Assembly: GCF_014205215.1 (NCBI RefSeq)
Contig: NZ_JACHNC010000001.1
Span: forward strand, 315,001 to 379,000
Length of the DNA: 64,000 nucleotides
DNA from: Actinoplanes lobatus
Lineage (GTDB): Bacteria; Actinomycetota; Actinomycetes; Mycobacteriales; Micromonosporaceae
Direction: 5' to 3'
This document shows, in pieces, positions 15,974 through 24,293 of this stretch; position 1 is the first letter of the stretch; the number at the start of each line of letters is the position of its first letter. Both the position numbers and the translations under genes were made by a program. Below the pieces are notes generated by a model, which was not told the origin of the DNA, ran no database searches, and was given only the letters and a program-made list of their open reading frames with translations.

Positions 15974-16891
15974 ATGACCAGCACCGCGACGACCGCCGCC
16001 GACCTGATCGCCGACACCGCCTCGCCCGTGCTCTCCGCCGCCGAGCAGGAGGAGCTGATCCGCACGCACATGCCGCTGGTCGGCCACCTGGTCCGCGACA
16101 TGCTCTCCCGGATCCCGAACCACATCCACCGCGACGACCTGACCAGCGCCGGCCTGCACGCCCTGGTCACCGCGGCCCGCGGCTGGGACCCGGCCCGCGG
16201 CGTCCCGTTCCACCGCTTCGCCGCCACCCGCATCCGCGGCGGGCTCCTCGACGAGCTGCGCGCCCTGGACTGGGCGACCCGTTCGGTGCGGTCCAAGGCC
16301 CGCAACACCGACGTGACCCGTCAGAACCTCACCACCACGCTGGGCCGTACGCCCACGCCGGAGGAGCTGGCCCAGGCGCTCGGCACCACCACCACCGACC
16401 TGCACCAGACCGACACCGACGTGCAGCGGGCCACCGTCCTGTCGTTGCAGGGCTTCACCACGAGCAGCGCCGACGACCTGGTCACCGAGCCGACCCCGGG
16501 CCCGGAGGAGATGCTGCTGCGCCGTGAGCAGATCGGCTACCTGCACCACGCCATCGGCTCGCTGCCGGACCGCCTCCAGACCGTGGTGAACGAGTACTTC
16601 CTCGCCGAGCGCCCGATGGCGGAGATCGCCGCCGACCTGGGTGTCACCGAGTCGCGTGTCTCACAGCTGCGCGCCGAGGCCCTCTCGCTGCTGCGCGACG
16701 GCCTGAACACCCACCTGAACCCGGAGCTGGCCCCGGTCCCGGAGAACCCGGACAGCATCACGGCCCGCCGCCGCGCCACGTACTACGCCAACATCGCCAG
16801 CAACACCTCGATGCGCAGCCGCCTGGCGATGACCAACGCCAACGGCCACACCGCGATCGGCCGCGGCGTCAAGTCCGCTCCGGCCGCCTGA
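15974..16891 (+). CDS. FliA/WhiG-type alternative sigma factor (first paralogue)
   Basis: 305 residues with sigma regions 2, 3 and 4. Region 2 is MPLVGHLVRDMLSRIPNHIHRDDLTSAG with GVPFHRFAATRIRGGLLDELR. Region 3 includes LGRTPTPEELAQALG. Region 4 ends AEIAADLGVTESRVSQLRAEAL. The set matches the FliA/WhiG group (motility and sporulation sigma factors). A C-terminal extension of about 45 residues after region 4 (ARRRATYYANIAS...) is shared with the paralogue at 20053. In Actinoplanes, FliA-family factors control zoospore flagella and sporangium functions; a similar role here is inference. The start at 15974 follows GGGGGAAA. Confidence 0.9.
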   Translation: MTSTATTAADLIADTASPVLSAAEQEELIRTHMPLVGHLVRDMLSRIPNHIHRDDLTSAGLHALVTAARGWDPARGVPFHRFAATRIRGGLLDELRALDWATRSVRSKARNTDVTRQNLTTTLGRTPTPEELAQALGTTTTDLHQTDTDVQRATVLSLQGFTTSSADDLVTEPTPGPEEMLLRREQIGYLHHAIGSLPDRLQTVVNEYFLAERPMAEIAADLGVTESRVSQLRAEALSLLRDGLNTHLNPELAPVPENPDSITARRRATYYANIASNTSMRSRLAMTNANGHTAIGRGVKSAPAA

Positions 16892-16897
16892 CACACG

Positions 16898-16931
16898 ATC
16901 GGGCCCGGCGTCCTCCGGCGCCGGGCCCGAT
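16898..16931 (+). terminator. Rho-independent-type terminator after the first sigma gene
   Basis: A perfect 13-bp stem, ATCGGGCCCGGCG (16898-16910) with CGCCGGGCCCGAT (16919-16931), and an 8-base loop, starting 6 bp past the stop codon. No long T tract follows, as is usual in actinomycetes. It lies between converging genes and may act in both directions. Confidence 0.8.
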
Positions 16932-17002
16932 TCGTTGCCCTCCCACCCTCCCCGAGGGTCCTTCTCCGGCCCTTTCCCGGTACGCCGGGCGCGCGCCCGT
17001 GG

Positions 17003-19285
17003 TCAGGCCAGCGAGGCGAGCACCTTCGGCAGGTCGGTGGTGTGCAGGACGCCGAGGCTGCGGGTGGCCCGGGTGACCGCGACGTACAGGTCGGAGAGGC
17101 CACGCGGGCTCTCGGCGATGATCGCGTCGGGGGCCACCACCAGCACCGAGTCGAACTCGAGACCCTTCGCCTGGCGGACGGTCATCAGCACCACGTGGTT
17201 CAGCAGGTCGGGCTGCTCCCCCACGGCCGCGCCGGGGACGGCGGCCACCAGCTCGGCGCCCAGGGACGGCTCCAGGCTCTCCGGGACCAGGACACCGAGA
17301 CGGCCCTCCTCGATCAGGGACGCCTCCTTGCGTACCACCGTGACGAGCTCCTCGACGAGCGCGGCCGGCGGCACCCGGCGCGCCCACGGCGTCACGCCGG
17401 CCGAGCGGACCGACCGCGGAGGCCGTAGCGCGGGATCGACCGCGGCCAGCACGTCGGCCGCGACCGCCATCACCTCGGACGGCGTCCGGTAGTTGACGCT
17501 CAGCTCGACGATCCGCCAGCGCTGCGCCACGTACGGCTCGAAGACCTGCTCCCAGGTGGTGGTCCCGGCCAGCTCGGAGGTCTGCGCGACGTCACCGACC
17601 GCGGTCATCGAACGGCTCGGGCAGCGGCGCATGAGCAGCCGCCAGGCCATCGGCGACAGCTCCTGCGCCTCGTCGACGATCACGTGCCCGAACACCCAGC
17701 TGCGGTCGGCGGCGGCCCGTTCGGCGGCGGTCCGCGTGTCGATCACCTCGTGCCGCTCGACGAACGCGCCGGCGTCGACCACGTCGAGCGCGGAGAGGAT
17801 CTCGTCCTTCTCGGCGCCCTCGTCCTCGAAGTCCAGCGACCGGGAACCCTCGACGATCTCCAGCACGCCTTCCGCGTACTCGATCGCGGCCTTTCTCTGC
17901 CGTTGCTGCTCACGCACCTTGAGCGTGTCGTCGACGCCGAGCAGCTCGGCCAGCTCGTCGAGCAGCGGCACGTCGGCCGGTGTCCAGCCGTGGCCGCGTT
18001 CGCGCAGCAGCGTGGCCGGCAGACCGGCCGACTCCAGCCGGCCGGCGTCGGAGAGCAGGTCGCGCAGCACCTGGCGCGGGGTGAGCACCGGCCAGAAGTC
18101 GAAGAGCGCCTGCTGTACGTCGATGTCCTCGCGCAGCTCACGGCGGGTCTCCGCGAGGTCGGCCGCGGAGAGCAGGTTCTCGCCGCCCAGTGGGTCGGCG
18201 CCGATCCGCTCGGCGATCTGCAGGGAGAGCTGGTGGATGGCCTCGGTCACGAAGACCTGCCGGGCCACGTTGTGCGGCCTACCGGACCGGCGGGCCGCGG
18301 CCCGGGCGGCGAGCAGCACCTCCCGCTCGATGCGCAGCGGATAGCCGTCGTGGTCGACCTCGACGAAGGTGTCCGGCACGGTCTGCCGGTCGGCGACCGC
18401 GTTCTCCAGGGCGTCGAGGATGCCCAGGCCGCCCTTGACCGCGGCGACCGTGGGCGGTTCGGCGGCGTGCGCGCGGACCCCCGGGAACATGTCACCCAGG
18501 GTGGCCAGCAACACACCGGTCTCGGCAAGTGACGGCAGCACCTGGGAGATGTAGCGCAGGAACGTGGTGTTCGGCCCGAGGATCAGCACACCGGTACGGG
18601 TGAGCTGCTCCCGGTAGGTGTAGAGCAGGTAGGCCGCCCGGTGCAGTGCCACCGCCGTCTTCCCGGTGCCCGGACCGCCCTGGACCACCAGCACACCGGG
18701 CAGTCCGGAACGGATCACCTCGTCCTGTTCGGCCTGGATGGTCTCGACGATGTCGCGCATCCGGCCGGTCCGCTTGGCGGTGAGCGCGGACAGCAGCGCC
18801 GCCTCACCTGTCACGTCCTCCCGGCCGCTGCCGTCGCCGGCCTCGATGTCGAGCACCTCGTCGTCGATCCCGGTGAGCACCCGGCCCCGGGTGCGCAGGT
18901 GCCGCCGCCGGGTCACCCCCTCCGGGCTGACCGCGGTGGCCAGATAGAACGGCCGGGCGGCCGGGGCCCGCCAGTCCACCAGAAGGGGATCCTGGTCACG
19001 GTCCTCGGCGAAGAGCCCGAGCCGGCCGATGTAGCGGGGATTACTGGCGGAGAAGTCCAGCCGGCCGAAGCAGAGGCCGTTCTCCACCGAATTGAACTGG
19101 GCCAGCTGTTCGGCGTAGTGGCCGCGGGTGGCCTCCCGCTGGGTCCGGCCCTGCGGGGTTCCGCCCGCTTCCAGCAGGATCGCGCGCAACCTGCTGTCGG
19201 CCTGGTCACGCAATTGATCCAGCCGCTGGTAGAGCGTGGTCAAGTACGCCTGCTCAGAATCGATGTCGGCGTTCGAGCTTGACAA
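17003..19285 (-). CDS. HelD/HelR-like RNA polymerase recycling ATPase (SF1 helicase fold)
   Basis: About 760 residues. An N-terminal coiled coil (SEQAYLTTLYQRLDQLRDQA) precedes an SF1 helicase core: Walker A VVQGGPGTGKTAVALHRA, motif VIVDEAQELSPM, motif III GDVAQTS, and late motifs VLMTVRQAKGLEFDSVLVV and YVAVTRATRSL. The block FGRLDFSASNPRYIGRLGL is characteristic of actinobacterial HelD. HelD proteins pry RNA polymerase from DNA; the HelR subgroup in Streptomyces displaces rifamycins and gives tolerance. A TTG at 19285 preceded by AAGGGG fits translation better than the ATG at 19309, where no ribosome site stands. Alternative sigma genes lie on both sides. Confidence 0.87.
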   Translation of the reverse strand: MSSSNADIDSEQAYLTTLYQRLDQLRDQADSRLRAILLEAGGTPQGRTQREATRGHYAEQLAQFNSVENGLCFGRLDFSASNPRYIGRLGLFAEDRDQDPLLVDWRAPAARPFYLATAVSPEGVTRRRHLRTRGRVLTGIDDEVLDIEAGDGSGREDVTGEAALLSALTAKRTGRMRDIVETIQAEQDEVIRSGLPGVLVVQGGPGTGKTAVALHRAAYLLYTYREQLTRTGVLILGPNTTFLRYISQVLPSLAETGVLLATLGDMFPGVRAHAAEPPTVAAVKGGLGILDALENAVADRQTVPDTFVEVDHDGYPLRIEREVLLAARAAARRSGRPHNVARQVFVTEAIHQLSLQIAERIGADPLGGENLLSAADLAETRRELREDIDVQQALFDFWPVLTPRQVLRDLLSDAGRLESAGLPATLLRERGHGWTPADVPLLDELAELLGVDDTLKVREQQRQRKAAIEYAEGVLEIVEGSRSLDFEDEGAEKDEILSALDVVDAGAFVERHEVIDTRTAAERAAADRSWVFGHVIVDEAQELSPMAWRLLMRRCPSRSMTAVGDVAQTSELAGTTTWEQVFEPYVAQRWRIVELSVNYRTPSEVMAVAADVLAAVDPALRPPRSVRSAGVTPWARRVPPAALVEELVTVVRKEASLIEEGRLGVLVPESLEPSLGAELVAAVPGAAVGEQPDLLNHVVLMTVRQAKGLEFDSVLVVAPDAIIAESPRGLSDLYVAVTRATRSLGVLHTTDLPKVLASLA

Positions 19286-19309
19286 AGTCGCCCCTTTTCG
19301 TGCTATCAT
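19279..19309 (+). promoter_or_regulatory. Putative promoter for the 19486 lipoprotein, overlapping the helR 5' end
   Basis: TTGACA at 19279-19284 and TATCAT at 19304-19309 are both close to sigma-70 consensus, with a TG two bases ahead of the -10 and a long 19-base spacer. It points away from helR yet covers its start region, so the two transcripts would interfere. It predicts a 5' leader of about 170 bases before the lipoprotein gene. Confidence 0.45.
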
Positions 19310-19348
19310 TCCGGCGTTCGGCAGCCATTCTTATGGTTGCCCTTTTTT

Positions 19349-19373
19349 GTTTGCCGCAACGCTTTCGGCAAAC
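19349..19373. promoter_or_regulatory. Inverted repeat between helR and the lipoprotein gene
   Basis: GTTTGCCG (19349-19356) and CGGCAAAC (19366-19373) form a perfect 8-bp inverted repeat. The inner TTGCCGCAA (19351-19359) is itself a 4-1-4 palindrome. It lies 64 bp upstream of the helR start and equals the core of the rifamycin-associated element as I remember it, though the flanks differ. Confidence 0.4.
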
Positions 19374-19485
19374 GACCAGAATAGCGGAGGCACCGCAGGT
19401 TACGGCCCCGGGCGGGACTGTCCGGAACCCGTCATCGCCCCCGGCGGCCCGTTACGCCAGGCCCGTCGATGGGATTAACCGGGAC

Positions 19486-20001
19486 ATGGACAGCAACCAC
19501 CCGTATCGACGTCTGGGCGCCCTGGCCCTCGCCGCGGCCGCCATCCTCACGTTCTCCGCCGCCTGCTCCGAGGACAGCGAGGCCCCGGCCGGCAACGCCG
19601 CGGCGGCGGCCGCCGGCGGTCCCGAGCCGAAGACCCTGGAGGGCGCGAAGGTCGCCGCCCAGACCGTCTTCGACCGGTTCAGCGGTGGCGACTTCGCCGG
19701 CGCGTGGGAGATGTACACGTCGTCCGGCAAGCAGGCGATCAGCAAGGACGACTACGTCAAGCTGAACACCACCTGCTCCCGCAAGGGCCTGGCGATCCAG
19801 CTCACCAGCGCCCGGATGGAGGGCACCGACCGGGCCGTGGTGATCGCGAAGCAACTGGTGGCGGCCCAGTCGTACACCATGGTCTACGAGGCCGACGCGT
19901 GGCGGCTGGAACCGGCCAAGGAGGGCCTGACCCTCTACAAGCTGGGCGCCGACAAGGCGATCGCCGCGCAGAAGAAGGCCGGCACCTGCGCGGGCGGCTG
20001 A
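19486..20001 (+). CDS. Putative lipoprotein with NTF2/DUF4878-like domain
   Basis: 171 residues. The lipoprotein signal runs to a Cys near residue 24 (FSAACSED). An Ala/Gly linker follows, then a compact alpha/beta domain: TVFDRFSGGDFAGAWEMYTS, SKDDYVKLNTTC, VIAKQLVAAQSYTMVYEADAWRLEPAKE. The pattern of an early helix pair and a closing sheet with YEADAWRL resembles small NTF2-like or DUF4878 export domains. No catalytic residues are evident. Function unknown; it is probably tethered on the outer face of the membrane. The ATG at 19486 is the only start that gives a proper signal peptide. Confidence 0.75.
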   Translation: MDSNHPYRRLGALALAAAAILTFSAACSEDSEAPAGNAAAAAAGGPEPKTLEGAKVAAQTVFDRFSGGDFAGAWEMYTSSGKQAISKDDYVKLNTTCSRKGLAIQLTSARMEGTDRAVVIAKQLVAAQSYTMVYEADAWRLEPAKEGLTLYKLGADKAIAAQKKAGTCAGG

Positions 20002-20007
20002 TCTTCC

Positions 20008-20036
20008 GGGGCCCGCCGCGATCCGCGGCGGGCCCC
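20008..20036. terminator. Bidirectional hairpin terminator between lipoprotein and second sigma gene
   Basis: A perfect 12-bp stem, GGGGCCCGCCGC (20008-20019) with GCGGCGGGCCCC (20025-20036), and a 5-base loop. It lies in the 51-bp gap between two converging genes. Confidence 0.8.
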
Positions 20037-20052
20037 GTGCCCCCGGCACTGT

Positions 20053-20907
20053 CTAGGCGGCCGCCAGCGGCAGGCCGTCCGGGCCGGTCAGATCGAGCCG
20101 GGTACGCAGGGTGCCCCGGCTGGCGATCTTGTCGTAGTAGGCGGCCCGGCGCCGGGCCACACAGCCCTCCTTCGGCGGGCTCTGCGCCGCCATGGCCGGG
20201 TCGAGGTGGGTGTTCAGCCCGTCCCGGAGCAGGACCAGCGCCTCGGCACGCAACTGCGACACCCGCGACTCGCTGACCCCCAGATCGGCCGCGATCTGGA
20301 CCATCGGCCGCTCCTCGAAGAAGTAGCCCTGCACCACCGTGCGCAGCCGCTCCGGCAGCGACTCGACGGCATGCCGCAGATAGCCGAACCGCTCCCGGCG
20401 CAGCAGCATCTCCTCCGGCCCGGCGCCCGGCTCGGTGACGATGTCGTCGGCGGTCGCGGTCGCGAAACCCTGGAGGCTGAACACGGTGGCCCGGTGCACG
20501 TCGCCCTCGCCGTGCTCGATGTCCTCCACGGTGCAGCCCAGCTTGTCGGCGATCTCCTGCACGGTGGGCGTCCGGCCCAGCTCGGCCATCAGCTCCTCGC
20601 GGGCGGAGTCGACACGGCGGGCCCGCTGGCGTACCGAGCGGCTGGCCCAGTCCAGGCCCCGCAGCTCGTCCAGCAGGGCGCCGCGTACCCGGGCGGCGGC
20701 GAAACGGGCGAACGGCACCCCACGCTCGGCGTCGAAGCCACGGGCCGCCGAGACCAGCGCCGCATAGCCGGCGGAAAGCAGATCGTCCCGGTTCACGTGC
20801 GACGGCACGCGGGCCAGCATCTCCCTCACCAGGTGCCCGACGAGCGGCATGTTCGCCCGGACGATGTCCTCGCCACGCCGCTCGATGAAAGGCGCTTCAC
20901 CACTCAT
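20053..20907 (-). CDS. FliA/WhiG-type alternative sigma factor (second paralogue)
   Basis: 284 residues, collinear with the sigma factor at 15974. Region 2 is MPLVGHLVREMLARVPSHVNRDDLLSAG and VRGALLDELRGLDWASRSVR; region 3 is LGRTPTVQEIADKLG; region 4 is MVQIAADLGVSESRVSQLRAEAL. It shares the paralogue's unusual C-terminal extension (ARRRAAYYDKIAS...), which points to a local duplication or a conserved regulatory tail. AGGAG precedes the ATG. By family it should control a motility or development regulon. No anti-sigma (FlgM-like) gene is adjacent. Confidence 0.9.
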   Translation of the reverse strand: MSGEAPFIERRGEDIVRANMPLVGHLVREMLARVPSHVNRDDLLSAGYAALVSAARGFDAERGVPFARFAAARVRGALLDELRGLDWASRSVRQRARRVDSAREELMAELGRTPTVQEIADKLGCTVEDIEHGEGDVHRATVFSLQGFATATADDIVTEPGAGPEEMLLRRERFGYLRHAVESLPERLRTVVQGYFFEERPMVQIAADLGVSESRVSQLRAEALVLLRDGLNTHLDPAMAAQSPPKEGCVARRRAAYYDKIASRGTLRTRLDLTGPDGLPLAAA

Positions 20908-21067
20908 CAGGGGGTCTCCTCAGGTACCGGCCGGCAGGGGATCTCCGGCGCTGAGGAAAAAGATGCGGCGCGCTGAGTGCCGCGGGGTTCACCTTGAGGT
21001 GCGAAGTGGTTGCGGAGGGTGCGCGGGTAGAATGATCAGTAATCGACCACCCGGAGTACCCATCTTC

Positions 21068-22762
21068 ATGCAGACCTTCCTCGAGCTCGGCGTGCCCGCC
21101 GTCCTCACCACGGCACTGGACCGGCTCGGGATCACCACCCCGTTCCCCATTCAGGCGGCCACCCTTCCCGACTCTCTGGCCGGCCGCGACGTGCTGGGCC
21201 GAGGACGTACCGGTTCCGGCAAGACGTACGCGTTCGCCATCCCGGTCGTGGCCCGCCTGGCCGCGTCCAAGGCGCCGGCCCGGCCCGGCCGCCCGCGTGC
21301 GCTGATCCTCGCGCCCACCCGGGAGCTGGCCACCCAGATCGAGGCCACCGTGCGCCCGCTCGCCGACGCGGCCGGGCTGCGCACCCTCGTCGTCTTCGGC
21401 GGCGTCGGGCCGAACCCGCAGATCAAGGCCCTGAAAGCGGGCGTCGATGTGCTGGTGGCCTGCCCCGGCCGGCTCGACGACCACATCCGTGGCGGACACG
21501 CCTCACTGGAGGGCGTCGAAGTCACCGTCCTCGACGAGGCCGACCACATGGCCGACCTCGGCTTCCTGCCGGTGGTGCGGCGGCTCATGTCGCAGACCCC
21601 GTCCGGCGGCCAGCGGCTGCTCTTCTCGGCCACCCTGGACAACGGGGTGGACGTGCTGGTGCGGTCCTTCATGCACAAGCCGGTGACCCACCATGTGGAC
21701 TCGGCCGCCCAGGCGCCCGTCGAGATGGACCACCACGTGCTGCACGTCCGCGACGACGACCGGTTCGGCGTGCTCGTCGAGTTGCTGGCGGCGCCCGGCC
21801 GTTCGGTCGTCTTCACCCGGACCAAGCGGCGGGCCAAGGTGCTGACCCGGCAGCTCAACGCGGCCGGGGTGCCGGCCGTCGAACTGCACGGCAACCTGGC
21901 GCAGAACGCCCGCAACCGCAACCTGTCGGCGTTCTCCGACGGCACCGCGGGGACCCTGGTCGCCACCGACATCGCGGCCCGCGGCATCCACGTCGACGAC
22001 GTGGCGCTGGTCATCCACGCCGACCCGCCGGTCGAGCACAAGGCCTACCTGCACCGCTCCGGCCGTACCGCCCGGGCCGGCGCCCGCGGCACGGTGATCA
22101 CGCTGATGACCGACGAGCAGCAGGCCGACGTCCGTGACCTGGCCCGCAAGGCCGGAATCCGGCCGGTGACCACCCGGACCCGGCCGGGCGACACCCTGCT
22201 CGCCGAACTCGCGCCGGGCGAGCGCACCTTCAGCGCCCCGGTGACCGCCGCGCCGGCGTCCCGTCCGGCCCCGTCCCGCCCGGCCTCCCCGGAGGCTCCG
22301 GCCGAGGGCACGGCGGGCCGCTCCCGTCGTCCCCGCCGCGGCCGCGGCGCCTCCTCCGAGTCCTCACCGGCCGCGGCGCAGCCGTCCGCTCCGGCGGCCA
22401 CGGGCCGGTCCCGAACGGCGGCCCCGGCGCAGGAAGCCGGCGGTCGGCCCCGGACAGCGGGCTCGGCGCAGGAAGCCGGCGGGCAGGGTCAGGGCCGGGC
22501 GCAGAGCCCGGGCCGGCGGCGTGGCGCTCGCCGGGCGGCCGGATCCGGTCAGTCACCCGAATCCGGCCAGGCCCAGCGGGAGCCGGGCACGTCCCGCGGC
22601 TCCGGCCAGGCTCAGCGCGGGTCGGGCACATCGCGCGGGGCGGGCCAGGCGCGCGGTTCCGCTTCCACACCCCGATCCGGTACGCCCCAGCAGCGCACCA
22701 CCTCGGGCGGAGGCGCCGCCGCGTTCTCGACCCGTTTCAGCGACCGCCGTTCGGGCCGCTGA
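21068..22762 (+). CDS. DEAD-box RNA helicase with low-complexity C-terminal tail
   Basis: About 564 residues. The helicase core (residues 1-375) has the Q motif TPFPIQAATLPDSL, motif I GRTGSGKT, motif Ia PTRELATQ, motif II LDEADHMADLGF, motif III FSATLD, motif V ATDIAARGIHVDDV and motif VI HRSGRTARAG. The last 190 residues are Ser/Gly/Ala/Arg/Gln/Pro-rich with loose repeats (SGQAQREPGTSRGSGQAQRG), typical of disordered RNA-binding or condensate-forming tails in RhlE-like helicases. It probably remodels mRNA or ribosomal RNA structure. ATG 21068 aligns with family starts; an ATG at 21032 is possible. Confidence 0.9.
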   Translation: MQTFLELGVPAVLTTALDRLGITTPFPIQAATLPDSLAGRDVLGRGRTGSGKTYAFAIPVVARLAASKAPARPGRPRALILAPTRELATQIEATVRPLADAAGLRTLVVFGGVGPNPQIKALKAGVDVLVACPGRLDDHIRGGHASLEGVEVTVLDEADHMADLGFLPVVRRLMSQTPSGGQRLLFSATLDNGVDVLVRSFMHKPVTHHVDSAAQAPVEMDHHVLHVRDDDRFGVLVELLAAPGRSVVFTRTKRRAKVLTRQLNAAGVPAVELHGNLAQNARNRNLSAFSDGTAGTLVATDIAARGIHVDDVALVIHADPPVEHKAYLHRSGRTARAGARGTVITLMTDEQQADVRDLARKAGIRPVTTRTRPGDTLLAELAPGERTFSAPVTAAPASRPAPSRPASPEAPAEGTAGRSRRPRRGRGASSESSPAAAQPSAPAATGRSRTAAPAQEAGGRPRTAGSAQEAGGQGQGRAQSPGRRRGARRAAGSGQSPESGQAQREPGTSRGSGQAQRGSGTSRGAGQARGSASTPRSGTPQQRTTSGGGAAAFSTRFSDRRSGR

Positions 22763-22793
22763 CCCGCGCCTCAACACCCCTGAAACAACCCGC

Positions 22794-22823
22794 ACAGCCA
22801 GCCGGATCCGTCCGGCTGGCTGT
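22794..22823 (+). terminator. Hairpin terminator after the DEAD-box gene
   Basis: A 13-bp perfect stem, ACAGCCAGCCGGA with TCCGGCTGGCTGT, and a 4-base TCCG loop, 31 bp past the stop codon. Confidence 0.85.
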
Positions 22824-22858
22824 CGGCGTTACCCCGGCGACCCCTGAAACAGCGCCCA

Positions 22859-23622
22859 CGGCCATGAAACCTCTGTGATCGAGGTCCGCGTTTCGCTTTT
22901 TCCGGTACGCGTGTCCTCGTCCCGCCTCATCCGTCCCGTCCCGCCCATTCCGGCCTCTGCCGCCCCCGCCGGGCGTAGATCGGTGGCCGGGCAGGCCGCC
23001 CCGGTCGCCGCCTCTGCCTCTTTGCCGCCGGTCACGGCCGGGGCGTCGGCTCTCGCCCTCGGCGACCGGGTCACGCTGGGCGGATGGTCGCGGTCTTGCC
23101 TGCCAGGCACCCGGGTTGCCGCTCCCGGCCGTTGCGCCGGTCACCCACCCGGTGGCTTTCGCGCGCGCTCACCCCGAACCTGACCGGCCGAAACTCCCCG
23201 TAAGCGCGGGACCCCGTTCACCGGCCCCTGTGGTATCTCGAGATGGCTGGAACAGCACCGATCTACCACGCGCCTCCACACGCTCACCGCCACGCTCACG
23301 GTGAGTGACTCCCGACGGACTCCCGAGGCGCGACCGGCGTCAACCGCCACCACCCACCCGGCGCGACCGGCGTGACGGCCGCAAGCAACACCCCCGGATG
23401 CCTGGCAATCACCACCCCAACCACCCACCCCGGCGGGACCGGCGGCACATGCGGGGGTATCCGACCGATCTACGCCCGGCGGGCGCGGCACAAGCCCGGA
23501 GCGGGCAGCGAGCACGCGCCGACCGGACGGAACGGCCCCGATGAGGCGGGACGACGTCGCGCGTACCGAAAAAGGGGCGGAAGCGAAACACGGACCTCGA
23601 CCACAGAAGATTCTCTGGCCGG
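22859..23622. repeat. 764-bp imperfect inverted duplication in a gene-free interval
   Basis: The interval 22763-23689 has no convincing gene. Its centre is flanked by two long arms in opposite orientation, about 22859-23145 and 23345-23622. Best-matching blocks, read against the other strand: 22877-22900 with 23581-23604 (22 of 24), TCGTCCCGCCTCAT (22917-22930 with 23541-23554, identical), 22958-22984 with 23464-23490 (one mismatch) and 23101-23115 with 23393-23407 (one mismatch). The middle (23146-23344) is unique. It could be a MITE-like element or two opposed copies of a dispersed repeat. Confidence 0.75.
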
Positions 23623-23689
23623 ACAAAGAGGATGAATCCGGATGTTGGCTGGGTGTCAGGGCTGTCGCGGACGTGACCGGCGGGTGGGA

Positions 23690-24253
23690 TCAGGGGTACG
23701 AGACGGCGTCGGCGGTGTGCGGGGTGGGAACGGCGGGGATGCGCAGGGCGCACAGGTCGAGTTCGACCCGGATGTGCCGGGCGATCAGCGGGCGGCCGGC
23801 GGTGACGCCGGCCGCGACCCGGTCGACCAGGCAGACGGCCGTGAGGCGGTAGCCGTCGCCGACCGGGATGGCCGGATGCACGTTCAGGGTCACGTCGCAG
23901 CAGCCGCCGCGCACCGCCAGTACGCCGGTCATCCGCCAGCCCTCGGGATCCAGGTGCAGGCCGGTGCTGCGGAAGCCGATCTCCGGATGGTTCACGGTGT
24001 CCAGAAAGCGGCGGCCCCGGACGTCCCGGTCACGGCGCGGGTCGTCGGTGGTGAAGCTGGACGCGTCCAGTTCGGCGGAGGCGATCGAGCGTTCCGGGTC
24101 GGCGGCCACCGTGACGGTGCCGCCGGTGAGGGCCATCGTCCCGGTCACCGGCCGCAGGCCGAACACGTGGGCGGCGGTGATCCGGCAGGACGAGCGGGCC
24201 GGGTCCAGGAGGTAGGTGCCGGGCCGGATGCCGGTGAGCTGATTCGTCGTCAT
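23690..24253 (-). CDS. YceI family protein
   Basis: 187 residues forming the lipocalin-like YceI barrel: GTYLLDPARSSCRITAAHVFG at the start, TGTMALTGGTVTVAADPERS, DDPRRDRDVRGRRFLDTVNHPEIGFRST and a beta-rich end. YceI proteins bind polyisoprenoids or related lipids; the biological role is often unknown. There is no signal peptide, so it is cytoplasmic here. The start at 24253 gives the canonical N-terminus. The gene lies 40 bp downstream of the LAL regulator on the same strand and may share its transcript. It has more cysteines (a CC pair in RGGCCDV) than is usual for the family. Confidence 0.87.
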   Translation of the reverse strand: MTTNQLTGIRPGTYLLDPARSSCRITAAHVFGLRPVTGTMALTGGTVTVAADPERSIASAELDASSFTTDDPRRDRDVRGRRFLDTVNHPEIGFRSTGLHLDPEGWRMTGVLAVRGGCCDVTLNVHPAIPVGDGYRLTAVCLVDRVAAGVTAGRPLIARHIRVELDLCALRIPAVPTPHTADAVSYP

Positions 24254-24293
24254 GGGAACAGGCTGTCGCGGACCGGGCGCGGGCACCTCAGTG

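Noticed and set aside
19341..19375. Complete rifamycin-associated element
   Set aside because: Only the nine-base centre fits my memory of the consensus; the flanking GGGG/CCCC arms are absent, so it is reported only as a possible core.
19339..19375. Intrinsic terminator at the inverted repeat near helR
   Set aside because: The T run precedes the hairpin on the plus strand and becomes an A run after it on the minus strand, so it is wrong for termination in either direction.
19279..19485. N-terminal extension of the lipoprotein
   Set aside because: It would bury the lipoprotein signal 69 residues inside the protein and overlaps a promoter; the ATG at 19486 gives a proper signal peptide.
23305..23635. 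Small coding frames in the right arm of the inverted duplication
   Set aside because: Similar peptides appear in both arms in different frames, which reflects DNA-level repetition. Starts and composition are not convincing.
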